A stretch of DNA of 64,000 nucleotides from Aphodovivens avicola (GCA_018712515.1 DVGW01000011.1:176922-240921); one strand, 5' to 3'; counted from the stretch's first letter, positions 17,070 to 25,201 are shown. Notes: generated by a model from the sequence alone, not told the origin. Translations and numbers: made by a program.

Positions 17070-17123
17070 CGTTCTTGATCGCAGTTTTTTCCAAAATTCT
17101 GGGAAAAACTGCGATCAAGAACG
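17070..17123 (-). terminator. 20-bp perfect hairpin downstream of the phosphodiesterase gene
   Basis: Arms CGTTCTTGATCGCAGTTTTT (17070-17089) and its exact complement (17104-17123) with a 14-base loop, 14 bases after the phosphodiesterase stop. The inner end of the stem is an A/T run. The length and perfection exceed an ordinary terminator. Confidence 0.6.
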
Positions 17124-17137
17124 CCAGAGGGGGGCGA

Positions 17138-17668
17138 TTACCGGAACCGATGCTCCAGCAGCACCGTGCCGTCGAGCGCTTCCACGCGAGCGGCGAGCAG
17201 GCGGCCCGCGTCGAGCTCCATGAACGCGACGCTGGCGGGCATGCCGCCGCGCGGGCGTGTGGGCGAGCCGGGACACAGCACGAGCGATGCCGGGCGCGCC
17301 TCGGCGCCCACGGTGATGTGCGCGATGTGGGTATGGCCGTGGACGCAGACCTCCGGAAGCGGATCTCCCGGCGCGACGCCCCTGCAGCCATGCGGGCCGA
17401 TGCGCACGTCGCGCGGATAGTGCCCGACGAGGAACCGCACGCCGTCGATCACCGGCGTCGCGAACCGCCCGACCGCCTCTCCGTATTCAGGGAAGTCGTT
17501 GTTGCCCAAAACCGCCGTCACCGGGGCGAGCGTCTCCAGCTCGCGCAAGACGCCCGGATCGCAGATATCCCCCGCATGGATGATGTGGTCGCTTGCCGCT
17601 AGGGCCTCGTACGCCAACAGCGACAACCTGCCGTGCGTGTCGGACACGATCCCCACCGTCGTCGCCAT
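17138..17668 (-). CDS. YfcE/MJ0936-like metallophosphoesterase
   Basis: A 176-residue calcineurin-like phosphodiesterase. The metal ligands are visible in order: SDTHG near residue 10, GDICD around 36, GNNDF around 58, GHYP and GHTHIAH near the C-terminal half. Small stand-alone members of this family cleave phosphodiesters such as bis-p-nitrophenyl phosphate in vitro; the natural substrate is usually unknown. ATG at 17668 follows GGGAGGGG. A 33-bp palindrome repeated elsewhere in the window lies about 30 bases upstream of the start, and a 20-bp perfect hairpin follows the stop. Confidence 0.85.
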   Translation of the reverse strand: MATTVGIVSDTHGRLSLLAYEALAASDHIIHAGDICDPGVLRELETLAPVTAVLGNNDFPEYGEAVGRFATPVIDGVRFLVGHYPRDVRIGPHGCRGVAPGDPLPEVCVHGHTHIAHITVGAEARPASLVLCPGSPTRPRGGMPASVAFMELDAGRLLAARVEALDGTVLLEHRFR

Positions 17669-17696
17669 TCGCAACCCCTCCCGTTCAGGCCCATCG

Positions 17697-17729
17697 AATG
17701 AGAAAAAGTGACTGTCCCTTTTTCTCATT
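17697..17729. repeat. 33-bp palindrome, copy a
   Basis: Outer arms AATGAGAAAAAG and CTTTTTCTCATT are perfect complements around the ten-base centre TGACTGTCCC-T. The same 33 bases occur in inverted orientation at 49489-49521. Here it lies in the leader of the phosphodiesterase gene. Confidence 0.85.
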
Positions 17730-17796
17730 TTCATCGTAGCGCATGGCGCCACAATCTGATCAGGCAATATGACGCAAAAGTAACAGGACGGTGCAA

Positions 17797-17823
17797 TTAG
17801 CACTCTCGGCTTGACAGTGCTAA
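17797..17823 (+). promoter_or_regulatory. CIRCE operator (HrcA) upstream of hsp20
   Basis: TTAGCACTC, nine bases, CAGTGCTAA: the CIRCE element TTAGCACTC-N9-GAGTGCTAA with one mismatch. It overlaps the -35 of the hsp20 promoter, as expected for repression by HrcA. Confidence 0.9.
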
Positions 17824-17839
17824 TTCCGCGCAGTAAAAC
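17811..17839 (+). promoter_or_regulatory. hsp20 promoter
   Basis: TTGACA (17811-17816), 17 bases, TAAAAC (17834-17839). The -35 lies inside the CIRCE spacer and right arm, so HrcA binding would block RNA polymerase. The leader to the hsp20 start is about 115 bases. Confidence 0.7.
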
Positions 17840-17960
17840 ATACTCGAACAAAGAAAAGGGGCCTCGGAAAGGCGGTCGGACGACGCGTCGCCCGTACAGC
17901 GGGAGGCGCACCTCCCGGAGCCGAGCCGCGATGCCCCGCACGTCAGAGGAGATGATCAGT

Positions 17961-18410
17961 ATGTCTATGTTGATGCCCACGAGAAGGAACCGCGGCCTGC
18001 TGAGCGACTTCATGTTCGATCCGTTCGATGCCTTCTTCAACACCCCGATGCCGTCTGCCTCGACCCCGACGCTGATGCGCACCGACATCAAGGAGACCGA
18101 GAGCGGCTTTGAGATGACGATCGACCTGCCCGGTTTCAAGAAGGAAGACGTCCAGGCCGAGCTGAAGGACGGCTACCTGCACATCGAGGCCCAGACCAAG
18201 TCCGAGACCGAGGACAAGGACGCCAACGGCACCTATGTCCGCAAGGAGCGCTTCAGCGGCAAGTGCAGCCGCACGTTCTATGTCGGCGAGGACGTCGAGG
18301 AGAAGGACATCCGCGCGAAGTTCGAGGATGGCACGCTGAAGATCGACATCCCCAAGAAGCAGGAACAGCCCAAGCTCGAGGAGAAGAAGACCATCGCCAT
18401 CGAAGGCTAG
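17961..18410 (+). CDS. small heat shock protein, Hsp20/alpha-crystallin family
   Basis: A 149-residue ATP-independent holdase chaperone. A short N-terminal region containing FDPFDAFF is followed by the alpha-crystallin domain (from about residue 38, with DIKETESGFEMTIDLPGFKKEDVQ) and the conserved closing segment FEDGTLKIDIPK. A C-terminal tail with basic and glutamate residues follows. ATG at 17961 is preceded by AGAGGAG at suitable distance; an in-frame ATG at 17952 is too close to that site. CIRCE and a consensus-like promoter upstream indicate heat-shock control through HrcA. Confidence 0.95.
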   Translation: MSMLMPTRRNRGLLSDFMFDPFDAFFNTPMPSASTPTLMRTDIKETESGFEMTIDLPGFKKEDVQAELKDGYLHIEAQTKSETEDKDANGTYVRKERFSGKCSRTFYVGEDVEEKDIRAKFEDGTLKIDIPKKQEQPKLEEKKTIAIEG

Positions 18411-18553
18411 CGGCGATTCCGGCCGAAGGCGACCCCTCCTCCTTCGGCTCCCTCTTTCTGCAAGGTTTCACTCACCATGCAAACACGGCCATGCGGCGCC
18501 TCCTCTCTCCCCGCATGGCAACCAAACGGCGTTGTAAAACTCGGCAACGCACA

Positions 18554-18581
18554 AGGAAAGCGGCCCGCAGGCCGCTTTCCT
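18554..18581 (+). terminator. hsp20 terminator
   Basis: A perfect 12-bp stem AGGAAAGCGGCC / GGCCGCTTTCCT, loop CGCA, followed by GCTTTT. Confidence 0.8.
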
Positions 18582-18639
18582 GCTTTTGGGAGCATTTTCC
18601 TGCTAGCATGGAGGGAGCCGATCGAAAGGAGCATGCGCT

Positions 18640-19392
18640 ATGGACGAGACCACGCGAACCGCACGCGACATCGAAACCCTGCGCGAATGGATCCGCTCCA
18701 CCCGTCCGGGCGGCATGGTGTTCTTCGGCGGCGCCGGCGTCTCCACCGAAAGCGGGATTCCCGACTTCCGCAGCGCCGACGGCATCTACTCCCAAGGAGG
18801 CGCGATCCCGCCCGAGGTGATGGTCTCGCGCAGCTTCTTCGATGCGCACCCCCGCGAGTTCTTCGACTTCTACTTCAGCCGCATGCTGTTCCTCGACGCG
18901 CGGCCCAACCAGGCTCATCGCAAGCTCGCCGAACTCGAACGCGAAGGAACGCTTTCCGCGGTCATCACCCAGAACGTCGACGGGCTGCATCAGATGGCGG
19001 GCAGCCGCAACGTGTTCGAGCTGCACGGAAGCTCGTTGCGCAACCACTGCATCCGCTGCCGCGCCGCCTACACGCTCGAGGAGATGGTCGCCGCGCATGA
19101 GCGCTCCGACGATGGCGTGCCCCGCTGCGACTGCGGAGGCGTCATCCGGCCCGACGTCGTGCTCTACGAGGAGGCGCTCGATCAGGACACGCTGCGCGGC
19201 GCCGTCGAGGCGATCAAACGCGCCGACCTGCTGCTCATCGCCGGCACGTCGCTGGTGGTCTATCCCGCCGCGGGGCTGATCGACTACTTCGGCGGCTCCC
19301 ACCTCGTCATCGTCAACCGCAGCACCACGCCGCGCGATCGGCAGGCCGACCTGTGCATTTCCGCCAGCATCGGCGACGTGATGGATTTCTAG
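18640..19392 (+). CDS. sirtuin-type NAD-dependent protein deacylase
   Basis: A 250-residue Sir2 family enzyme that removes acyl groups from lysines using NAD. Visible motifs are GAGVSTESGIPDFRS (NAD binding), ITQNVDGLHQ, the catalytic histidine in FELHGSS, and zinc ligands CIRC and CDCGG, followed by GVIRPDVVLYEE. The length fits the bacterial class. ATG at 18640 follows AAAGGAG. It is followed after 20 bases by a Nudix hydrolase gene, so the two may be co-transcribed; both deal with NAD-type or nucleotide-sugar metabolites. Confidence 0.95.
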   Translation: MDETTRTARDIETLREWIRSTRPGGMVFFGGAGVSTESGIPDFRSADGIYSQGGAIPPEVMVSRSFFDAHPREFFDFYFSRMLFLDARPNQAHRKLAELEREGTLSAVITQNVDGLHQMAGSRNVFELHGSSLRNHCIRCRAAYTLEEMVAAHERSDDGVPRCDCGGVIRPDVVLYEEALDQDTLRGAVEAIKRADLLLIAGTSLVVYPAAGLIDYFGGSHLVIVNRSTTPRDRQADLCISASIGDVMDF

Positions 19393-19412
19393 CTCCCGAA
19401 AGAAGGCCACCT

Positions 19413-20042
19413 ATGCGATCAGACAGCGCGCTTCCCCACTTCATCGACCTCGAGCTGAAGGCGGACGGCTGGATCAAGAAGTACGTTTTGCACTACGAGC
19501 TGCCCGACGGCACGCGCTACGAATACGACAGCGCATCGCGCAAAGGCCCCGACGCGTACCGCGCCGAGCTGGAGGCGAACGGCCGCGGCGAGACGCCGCG
19601 TGCCGATGCGGTGTGCGTCGTGCCGCAGACGCGCGACGGCAGGCTGGTGCTCATCAAGGAGTTCCGCTATCCGCTGAACAGCTGGTGCATCGCGTTTCCC
19701 GCCGGCCTCATCGACCCCGGCGAGGATCCTGCGGAGAGCATCGACCGCGAGCTGCGCGAGGAGACTGGATTCGCCCTGCGGCGCGACCTCGACGAGCCGC
19801 TCGAACTGCTCCCCCAGGTCGGCTACTCCTCGGCGGGATTCACCGACGAGACCATCCAGGTCGCGTTCGCCCAGGTGGAGAAGGTCGCCGACGCTGCGCC
19901 GGAAGAGGCGGAGCTCATCGTGCCCTTCGAGGTGGCGATCGACGACATCCCGCGCTTCCTCTCCGAGAACACGATCCCCATCAGCACCCGTGCGCAGCTC
20001 ATCCTCGACGGGTTCGCCCGGCACCGCGACCGCAACGCATAA
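19413..20042 (+). CDS. Nudix hydrolase, ADP-ribose pyrophosphatase-like
   Basis: A 209-residue Nudix protein. The Nudix box is intact: G at the start of GLIDPGEDPAE, then SIDRELREETGF, matching GX5EX7REUXEEXGU. The region before it (LVLIKEFRYPLN) and length are typical of ADP-sugar pyrophosphatases. Cleavage of ADP-ribose would fit the adjacent sirtuin, which yields O-acyl-ADP-ribose, but this is inference. ATG at 19413 follows GAAGG. A terminator follows at 20082. Confidence 0.85.
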   Translation: MRSDSALPHFIDLELKADGWIKKYVLHYELPDGTRYEYDSASRKGPDAYRAELEANGRGETPRADAVCVVPQTRDGRLVLIKEFRYPLNSWCIAFPAGLIDPGEDPAESIDRELREETGFALRRDLDEPLELLPQVGYSSAGFTDETIQVAFAQVEKVADAAPEEAELIVPFEVAIDDIPRFLSENTIPISTRAQLILDGFARHRDRNA

Positions 20043-20081
20043 TCCCGTGCGGCACGCCGCGTGCCCTTCCCTGCCACGAAA

Positions 20082-20114
20082 AAGCCCTGCCGTCCTCCTT
20101 GGACGACAGGGCTT
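20082..20114. terminator. bidirectional terminator between convergent genes
   Basis: A 14-bp stem with one mismatch (AAGCCCTGCCGTCC / GGACGACAGGGCTT), preceded by AAAAA and followed by pyrimidine-rich sequence, between the Nudix gene and the convergent isochorismatase-like gene. Confidence 0.75.
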
Positions 20115-20147
20115 CGCATCGGTGGAGATCCCCTATCAGAGGGGCCT

Positions 20148-20705
20148 CTAGCGGTTGATCACCTGGATCTGCAGGCCCTCCATGATGTCGAGCGCCGCCT
20201 CGTGCAGCTTGGCGTCGCCTGAGCCCGTGCAGGAGGCGTCGACGATGACGGGGACCTCGGGGCAGGCGGTTTTGGCCAAGACGGCGTTCGAGATGACGCA
20301 GATGTTCGACACCAGGCCCACCAGCTCGATGCTCGTGAACGGCTGGCTCCTCACCGAATCCGCCGTGCGCTGGGAGGCGCGCAGGCGCTCGAACAGCTCC
20401 ACCGATCCGAACGAGGGCTTCTTGAACACGGTGTCGGAGTCGCGCATCATCAGGGCGACCTCGCCGTAGAGATCATGACCCGGCGTGCCGTCGACGCAAT
20501 GCTCGATGGGAAGGTTGCGCCCCTCCTGCGTCTTCAGGTAGTCGCGATGGTGGGTGTCGAACGTGAACGCGACCTCGTCGCCCGTCGCACGGTAGGACGC
20601 GATCTTCTCGGCGATGCGCGCATCCAGCTTTTCGGCTCCATTGAAACCGAGCGATCCATCCACGAAATCCTTTTGGTAGTCAACGACGATCAGCAGCCGT
20701 TTCAT
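20148..20705 (-). CDS. isochorismatase family cysteine hydrolase
   Basis: A 185-residue protein of the isochorismatase/nicotinamidase superfamily. The family triad is suggested by Asp in LIVVDYQKDF near the N-terminus, a Lys in the VFKKPSFGS region and Cys in ELVGLVSNICVISNA. The DTHH motif around FTFDTHHRDY can supply the metal-binding Asp and His of nicotinamidase (PncA). Nicotinamide deamidation would fit the nearby sirtuin, which releases nicotinamide, but other amide substrates are possible. It stands alone on the minus strand. Confidence 0.8.
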   Translation of the reverse strand: MKRLLIVVDYQKDFVDGSLGFNGAEKLDARIAEKIASYRATGDEVAFTFDTHHRDYLKTQEGRNLPIEHCVDGTPGHDLYGEVALMMRDSDTVFKKPSFGSVELFERLRASQRTADSVRSQPFTSIELVGLVSNICVISNAVLAKTACPEVPVIVDASCTGSGDAKLHEAALDIMEGLQIQVINR

Positions 20706-20988
20706 CGCACTCGCACCCGCGCCTTTCCGATTCCATCAAGCCGGAATTATTCACCCTCAAGCAATATCCGACCGATAAGCAGGAGTTTACTTGAAGCAAG
20801 GCGCAAGCATAGCACGCTGCGATGCGCATGACGCGACAATTGCGCGACGGTGTGCGATTAGCCCGCCAACGCCCGATGCGCTCGGGCATGGGCACGGGAA
20901 CGGGATAGCGGCACGGATCCGACTGCGGACGGAAATGCAGTTGCAGATGCGAGCGCAGGCAGACGGTCGCAGGCGCGGACGCGAGCGG

Positions 20989-21288
20989 CTATTCCTCGGG
21001 CCGCGCCTCCCCCAGCACGCCGAGCGCGGCGGCATAGCCTCCCGAACCGTACGTCAGGCATTTCGACACACGGGCGATCGTCGTGGCGGACGCGCCCGTC
21101 TCGCGCTCGATGGCGGAGTAGGGCTTTCCCTGCGCCAGCAGGCGCGCCACGGCGAGTCGCTGGGAGGTCTCCTTGATCTCGCGCGGCGTGAACAAGTCCT
21201 CCAGCAGGGCGAATATGGTGTCCTCGTCATCGAGGGCAGCCAAAACGCTCAGCAGGTTGTCGACGTCCGCCGTCCTCATCTCAGCCAT
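20989..21288 (-). CDS. TrpR/YerC-like DNA-binding protein
   Basis: A 99-residue all-helical protein with the TrpR-superfamily helix-turn-helix: LFTPREIKETSQRLAVARLLAQGKPYSAIERETGASATTIARVSK region, residues about 38-80. This is the YerC/YecD group found mainly in Firmicutes and Actinobacteria; targets are mostly unknown. ATG at 21288 is favoured by AGGAAGG seven bases before it; the ATG ten codons upstream lacks a site. It lies 38 bases after citramalate synthase on the same strand, so it may be co-transcribed with cimA. Confidence 0.8.
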   Translation of the reverse strand: MAEMRTADVDNLLSVLAALDDEDTIFALLEDLFTPREIKETSQRLAVARLLAQGKPYSAIERETGASATTIARVSKCLTYGSGGYAAALGVLGEARPEE

Positions 21289-21326
21289 ATCCGCACCTTC
21301 CTCTGCCTGTTTCCCCATGCATTCCG

Positions 21327-22916
21327 CTAGCGCAGCGACAGCTCGCGGCGAGCAAGACCGTACTCGATCGAATCAACGAGGGCGTTCCAGGACGCCTCGA
21401 TGATGTTCTCCGACACGCCGACGGTGCCCCACAGCGCAGCGCCGTCACTTGTGGTGATGAGCACGCGCGTGATCGCGCCCGTGCCCACATTCTCATCCAG
21501 GATGCGCACCTTGAAGTCGACAAGCTCCATCTGCTCCACCTCGGGAAAGAACTCGCCGATCGCCATGCGCAGCGCCACGTCGAGCGCCTCGACGGGGCCG
21601 GCGCCCTCGCCTGTGGCGACGAAGCGCTTGTCGCCCACATGGATCTTGATGGTCGCCTCGCTCATGGCGTCCTTGGCCAGCGCCCCGGTGTCCTCGCGGT
21701 CATCGACGATCACGCGGAAGCTCTCCAACGTGAAATGGGGCTTGTAGCGCCCCAGGTGGCGCAGCAGCAGGATGGCGAGCGAACCGTCCGCCACCTCGTA
21801 GGAGTAGCCCTGCGCCTCGCGCTGCTTCACCTCATCGAGGATCTGCTGCGTGGTCTCAGGGTAGTTCCCCAGCTCGATCCCCAGGCTGCGCGCCTTGGCG
21901 ACAAGCGACGCCTTGCCGGCAAGCTCGCTCACGAGCATGCGGGTCGCGTTGCCCACGTATTCGGGGCGCGTGTGTTCGTACGCCTCGGGGAACCGCGCGA
22001 TCGCGCTGGCATGCAGCCCGCCTTTATGGGCGAACGCTGACGATCCGGTGTAGGGATGATGCGCCGGCACCGAGATGTTGCATGTCTCCGCGACGAACTT
22101 GGCCACGTCGGTGAGCTGGCGGAGTCTGTCGCGCCCGACGCACGTGCAGTCCATCTTCAGCTCCAGGTTCGCGATGACCGTCAGCAGATCGACGTTGCCG
22201 ACGCGCTCGCCGATGCCGTTGATCGTGCCCTGCACCTGCATCGCGCCCGCATGCACCGCGGCAAGCGTGCTCGCCACCGCGCACCCCGAATCGTTGTGGC
22301 AGTGGATGCCGATCTGCTGCCCGGGAAGCGCCTCGACCACGGCGCGCACGGCCTCGGTCACCTCGTGCGGCAACGCGCCTCCGTTCGTCTCGCACAGATC
22401 CACGGAATCCGCCCCGGCGCGCGAGGCGGCGGCGACGCATTCGAGGGCGTAGGCGGCATTCGCCTTGTAGCCGTCGAAGAAATGCTCGGCATCGAACACG
22501 ACGATGCGGCCCTGCTCCTTCAGGTACGCCACCGAGTCGGAGATCATGCGCAGGTTTTCCTCGAGCGAGGTCTGCAATGCGCGCGTGACCTGGGCATCCC
22601 ATGTCTTTCCGACAATGGTCACCACAGGCGCCCCGCTCGCGAGCAGATCCGCCAGCCCCGCATCGTCGGCAGCGGCCACGTCTTTGCGGCAGGTCGACCC
22701 GAACGCCGCGATGCGCGCGTGCTCAAGCGGCAGCTCGCGTACGCGCTTGAAGAATTCGATATCCTTGGGATTGGAGGCGGGAAAGCCGCCCTCGACGAAG
22801 TCGATGCCCAAAGCGTCGAGCCGCTGCACGATCCGCAGCTTGTCCTCGAGGGAAAGCGAGATCCCCTCCCCCTGCTCGCCATCACGCAGCGTGCAGTCGT
22901 ACGTGTATACGCGCAT
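21327..22916 (-). CDS. cimA: (R)-citramalate synthase
   Basis: Condenses pyruvate and acetyl-CoA to citramalate, the first step of the threonine-independent route to isoleucine. The 529-residue protein has a TIM barrel with DCTLRDGEQ, the metal-binding GIHCHNDSGCAVA and GTINGIGERVGN. A C-terminal LeuA-dimer regulatory domain (about 380-529) probably gives feedback inhibition by isoleucine. The length and the N-terminus MRVYTYDCTLRDGEQG fit the CimA group of the LeuA family rather than isopropylmalate synthase. ilvE lies upstream on the same strand, separated by repeat E2, which makes a branched-chain amino acid block. Confidence 0.9.
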   Translation of the reverse strand: MRVYTYDCTLRDGEQGEGISLSLEDKLRIVQRLDALGIDFVEGGFPASNPKDIEFFKRVRELPLEHARIAAFGSTCRKDVAAADDAGLADLLASGAPVVTIVGKTWDAQVTRALQTSLEENLRMISDSVAYLKEQGRIVVFDAEHFFDGYKANAAYALECVAAASRAGADSVDLCETNGGALPHEVTEAVRAVVEALPGQQIGIHCHNDSGCAVASTLAAVHAGAMQVQGTINGIGERVGNVDLLTVIANLELKMDCTCVGRDRLRQLTDVAKFVAETCNISVPAHHPYTGSSAFAHKGGLHASAIARFPEAYEHTRPEYVGNATRMLVSELAGKASLVAKARSLGIELGNYPETTQQILDEVKQREAQGYSYEVADGSLAILLLRHLGRYKPHFTLESFRVIVDDREDTGALAKDAMSEATIKIHVGDKRFVATGEGAGPVEALDVALRMAIGEFFPEVEQMELVDFKVRILDENVGTGAITRVLITTSDGAALWGTVGVSENIIEASWNALVDSIEYGLARRELSLR

Positions 22917-22974
22917 GATGACCCCCTATTCCTCGAGCAGGAAAACGTTGCGCCGTCACAGGCTGGCGCAGTAA

Positions 22975-23124
22975 GTCAGCGAGAAGGCTCGAGGTGCCGG
23001 AGGTCGCGGGGATCGCGAAAGCGCCGCGTACTTCGGTACGCAAGCTTTCGGGATCGCCGCGAGATCCGGCGCCCCGGGCCTTCGCAGCGTCGGCCCGTTC
23101 CGCCGTTCGGCAGAACGGCGGAAC
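22975..23124 (-). repeat. two-hairpin 3' element, copy E2 (after ilvE)
   Basis: Copy two of the element of about 150 bp. The stop-proximal hairpin is perfect: GTTCCGCCGTTC, TGCC, GAACGGCGGAAC in the gene direction. The long hairpin has the conserved GCGTAC-TTCG-GTACGC tip; its outer arms differ from E1 but still pair, partly through G-U. It lies between ilvE and cimA on the same strand, with no U-tract after it. Confidence 0.85.
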
Positions 23125-23125
23125 C

Positions 23126-24049
23126 TTAGATCTCAGTCAGCCAATCGGCGTACTCCTCGACGCGGCCATAGACGACGTCGAAGAAGCGATCCTGGATGGC
23201 GCGGGTGATCTCGCCCGGCTTGCCGACGGGACGATCGTCGATCGATCCGATGGGCGTCAGCTCGGCGGCGGAGCCGGTGAAGAACACCTCGTCGGCGATG
23301 TAGAGATCCGAACGCGTCAGGCTCTCCTCGAGCACCGGGATGTCCAGGTCGTCGGCCAGGCACATGATCGTGTCGCGGGTGATGCCCTCCAGCAGGCCGT
23401 CGGACAGCGGCGGCGTGGACAGGATGCCGTCGCGAACGACGAACAGGTTCTCGCCCGTGCCCTCGCACACCAGACCCTGCTCGTTGAGCATGATCGCCTC
23501 GACGTAGCCGTGCTGCTTGGCCTCGAGCTTGGCGAGGATGGAGTTCATGTAGGAAGCGGCGGACTTCATCGAAGGCGGGATGGCGTTGATGGAGCGCTGA
23601 CGCCACGAGGACACGCCCACCGGAACGCCGTTCTCCAGCGCATCGGGACCCAGGTAGGAATCCCACGGCCACACGGCGATGATCACATCAACCGGCGCGC
23701 CGGTGGGATCGACGCCCATCTGGCCGTAGCCGCGGTAGACGAGCGGGCGGATGTAACACTTCTTGAGCTTGTTGGCGCGGATGACGTCGACGGTGGCCTG
23801 GCACAGCTCATCGACGCTATAAGGCAGGTCGATCATCGCGATCTTGCAGCTGCGGTGCAGGCGCTCCATGTGGTCGCGCAGACGGAACACGTAGCTCTTG
23901 CCGCTCTCGGGATCCTCGTAGCAGCGAGCGCCCTCGAACACGGCAGAGCCGTAATGCAGCGAGTGGGACAGCACGTGGGTGGTGCACTCGGCCCACGGGA
24001 CCATCTCCCCGTTCTTCCAGATGTAATCGACTTCAGTGAGCTCAGCCAT
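23126..24049 (-). CDS. ilvE: branched-chain amino acid aminotransferase
   Basis: A 307-residue fold-type IV PLP aminotransferase that makes Leu, Ile and Val from their keto acids with glutamate. Visible signatures are HSLHYGSAVFEGARCYE, RPLVYRGYGQMG, the PLP lysine in PPSMKSAASY, EAIMLNEQGLVCEGTGENLF and the C-terminal ADEVFFTGSAAELTPI. The length matches E. coli IlvE (309). ATG at 24049 is preceded by GAAGGGAAG. It is followed by repeat E2 and then cimA. Confidence 0.95.
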   Translation of the reverse strand: MAELTEVDYIWKNGEMVPWAECTTHVLSHSLHYGSAVFEGARCYEDPESGKSYVFRLRDHMERLHRSCKIAMIDLPYSVDELCQATVDVIRANKLKKCYIRPLVYRGYGQMGVDPTGAPVDVIIAVWPWDSYLGPDALENGVPVGVSSWRQRSINAIPPSMKSAASYMNSILAKLEAKQHGYVEAIMLNEQGLVCEGTGENLFVVRDGILSTPPLSDGLLEGITRDTIMCLADDLDIPVLEESLTRSDLYIADEVFFTGSAAELTPIGSIDDRPVGKPGEITRAIQDRFFDVVYGRVEEYADWLTEI

Positions 24050-24681
24050 CGCGTCTTCCCTTCGTTGTTGCGATTGTTTGGCAGGGCGCAGCGACCCGCC
24101 GGGCCGCTCGTCCGTTTGCGACATTGTACTCCAACCAGCTAAAGCGAAATTGCAGGGAGGTAAAATGTCCCGATTTCCGGCGGGGAGCAAGATTCGCTTG
24201 ACGCCGCGGGAGACGCATCCGTATCGCGGACGGCGCCGCTGACGCTGCGGGGAACGCATCCCATCCGCACGGCGGACGACGCCGCTGACGACACGAGGGA
24301 CACATCCGTATCGCGGACGGCGCTGCTGACGATGCGGGCGGAGTCAGATGCCGATTTTTCGTCGATGGACGACGCTTCTCCTCTGCGAAAGGAGAGCGCA
24401 CGAGCCTCTGTCGCATCCAGCACTGCAACGGCCATTGCAAAGCACCTGGTAGAAGTTTCGCGAGAGGGAGGACGGAGAGTCGGGGGCCGCTCGGCTCTCC
24501 TTTTGCCGATCCCGCACGTCGACCAAAGGTGAAAAACGCGCATCAAAGCCGGCTTCCAGCGTCAGTGCGGTGCGAAGCCTTTCCTGTTTGGAAACTTCAA
24601 GCCGTCCATAACAAACGTGGGGATTTTCGACTGAATGCGCCGACTTTTCGGTGAACGGTAGTATTTTCCGAAAAAACACGA
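24050..24681. other. long non-coding region upstream of ilvE
   Basis: No gene is supported over about 630 bases. It holds the ilvE leader, a degenerate tandem repeat (24213-24342) and a stretch (24343-24681) where only short open frames without ribosome sites occur. Confidence 0.5.
24213..24342. repeat. degenerate tandem repeat, about 41-47 bp x 3
   Basis: Three units beginning ACGCATCC or CACATCC, each containing CGCGGACGGCG and CCGCTGACG, lie head to tail (24213-24253, 24254-24300, 24301-24342), with a partial unit before them. They lack the spacing and conservation of CRISPR repeats. Confidence 0.7.
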
Positions 24682-24710
24682 TTGAAAGCCGTCTTGCAAG
24701 CGAGTATTCT
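24682..24710 (+). promoter_or_regulatory. promoter of the 54-residue protein gene
   Basis: TTGAAA (24682-24687), 17 bases, TATTCT (24705-24710), about 80 bases before the start at 24790. Confidence 0.65.
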
Positions 24711-24789
24711 GCTCGCAGAGTTTACGGGGGAGCTCGATCGAACAAGGCGGCCGACGAGAGCGGCCGCATTCCACAGGAGGGGATCTATC

Positions 24790-24954
24790 ATGAACGTTGC
24801 AGTGGACAAGATCATGGAAGCGCGCAAATACGACGGCGTCGCCAGCAAGCTGAAGGCCGACACGGCGAAGAAGACGGCACAGAAGACCGCAGCCAACGGC
24901 TCCGGCGACGCGCTCAAGACGATGTTCCCCTTCATGGCCGACTTCGCCAAGTAG
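24790..24954 (+). CDS. small conserved-looking protein, 54 residues
   Basis: A 54-residue basic protein. A strong ribosome site (AGGAGGGG) precedes ATG 24790, a good promoter lies upstream and a terminator directly downstream, so this is a genuine monocistronic small gene. The sequence starts MNVAVDKIMEARKYDG, is rich in Lys, Ala and Thr in the middle, and ends in a short hydrophobic helix (LKTMFPFMADFAK). No membrane segment of full length is present. The function is not recognised. Confidence 0.75.
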   Translation: MNVAVDKIMEARKYDGVASKLKADTAKKTAQKTAANGSGDALKTMFPFMADFAK

Positions 24955-24980
24955 CCCAGCGCCCCATACGCGCAAAAGCA

Positions 24981-25013
24981 AACGCCGCAGCAGGTCGATC
25001 CCGCTGCGGCGTT
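24981..25013 (+). terminator. terminator of the small-protein gene
   Basis: A perfect 11-bp stem AACGCCGCAGC / GCTGCGGCGTT followed by CTCTTT, 26 bases after the stop. Confidence 0.8.
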
Positions 25014-25042
25014 CTCTTTGCGCGCGCCAAAGTGCCCTCTGG

Positions 25043-25156
25043 GCAGTTCTTCCCGCATTTGCCGCCAAAACGGGGCTTGTTTGGGAAGAACTGCTCAAAA
25101 CAATCCCGCACGCCAGCGAAACCGTCCAGAACGCCGCATTTTACCGACTTCTGGAC
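25043..25156. repeat. double-hairpin repeat (GGGAAGA..CTCAAAA..TTCTGGACAA family), copy 1
   Basis: First stem GCAGTTCTTCCC (25043-25054) / GGGAAGAACTGC (25083-25094), perfect over 12 bp. Second stem GTCCAGAA (25124-25131) / TTCTGGAC (25149-25156). The blocks GGGAAGA, CTCAAAA and TTCTGGACAA recur in the same order at 47447-47553. Confidence 0.7.
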
Positions 25157-25201
25157 AACCTCAACGTGCAGAAGGCGCGCCGGCGCCCCGCGCGCTTGAC
25201 C

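Noticed and set aside
22994..23125. Small open frames inside the E1-E5 elements giving similar peptides (for example RTEVRGALAIP and RTSVRKLSG types)
   Set aside because: The similarity comes from the conserved DNA structure of the element. The frames lack starts with ribosome sites and differ in length between copies.
24213..24342. CRISPR array
   Set aside because: Units are contiguous, degenerate and lack unique spacers; no cas genes are present in the window.
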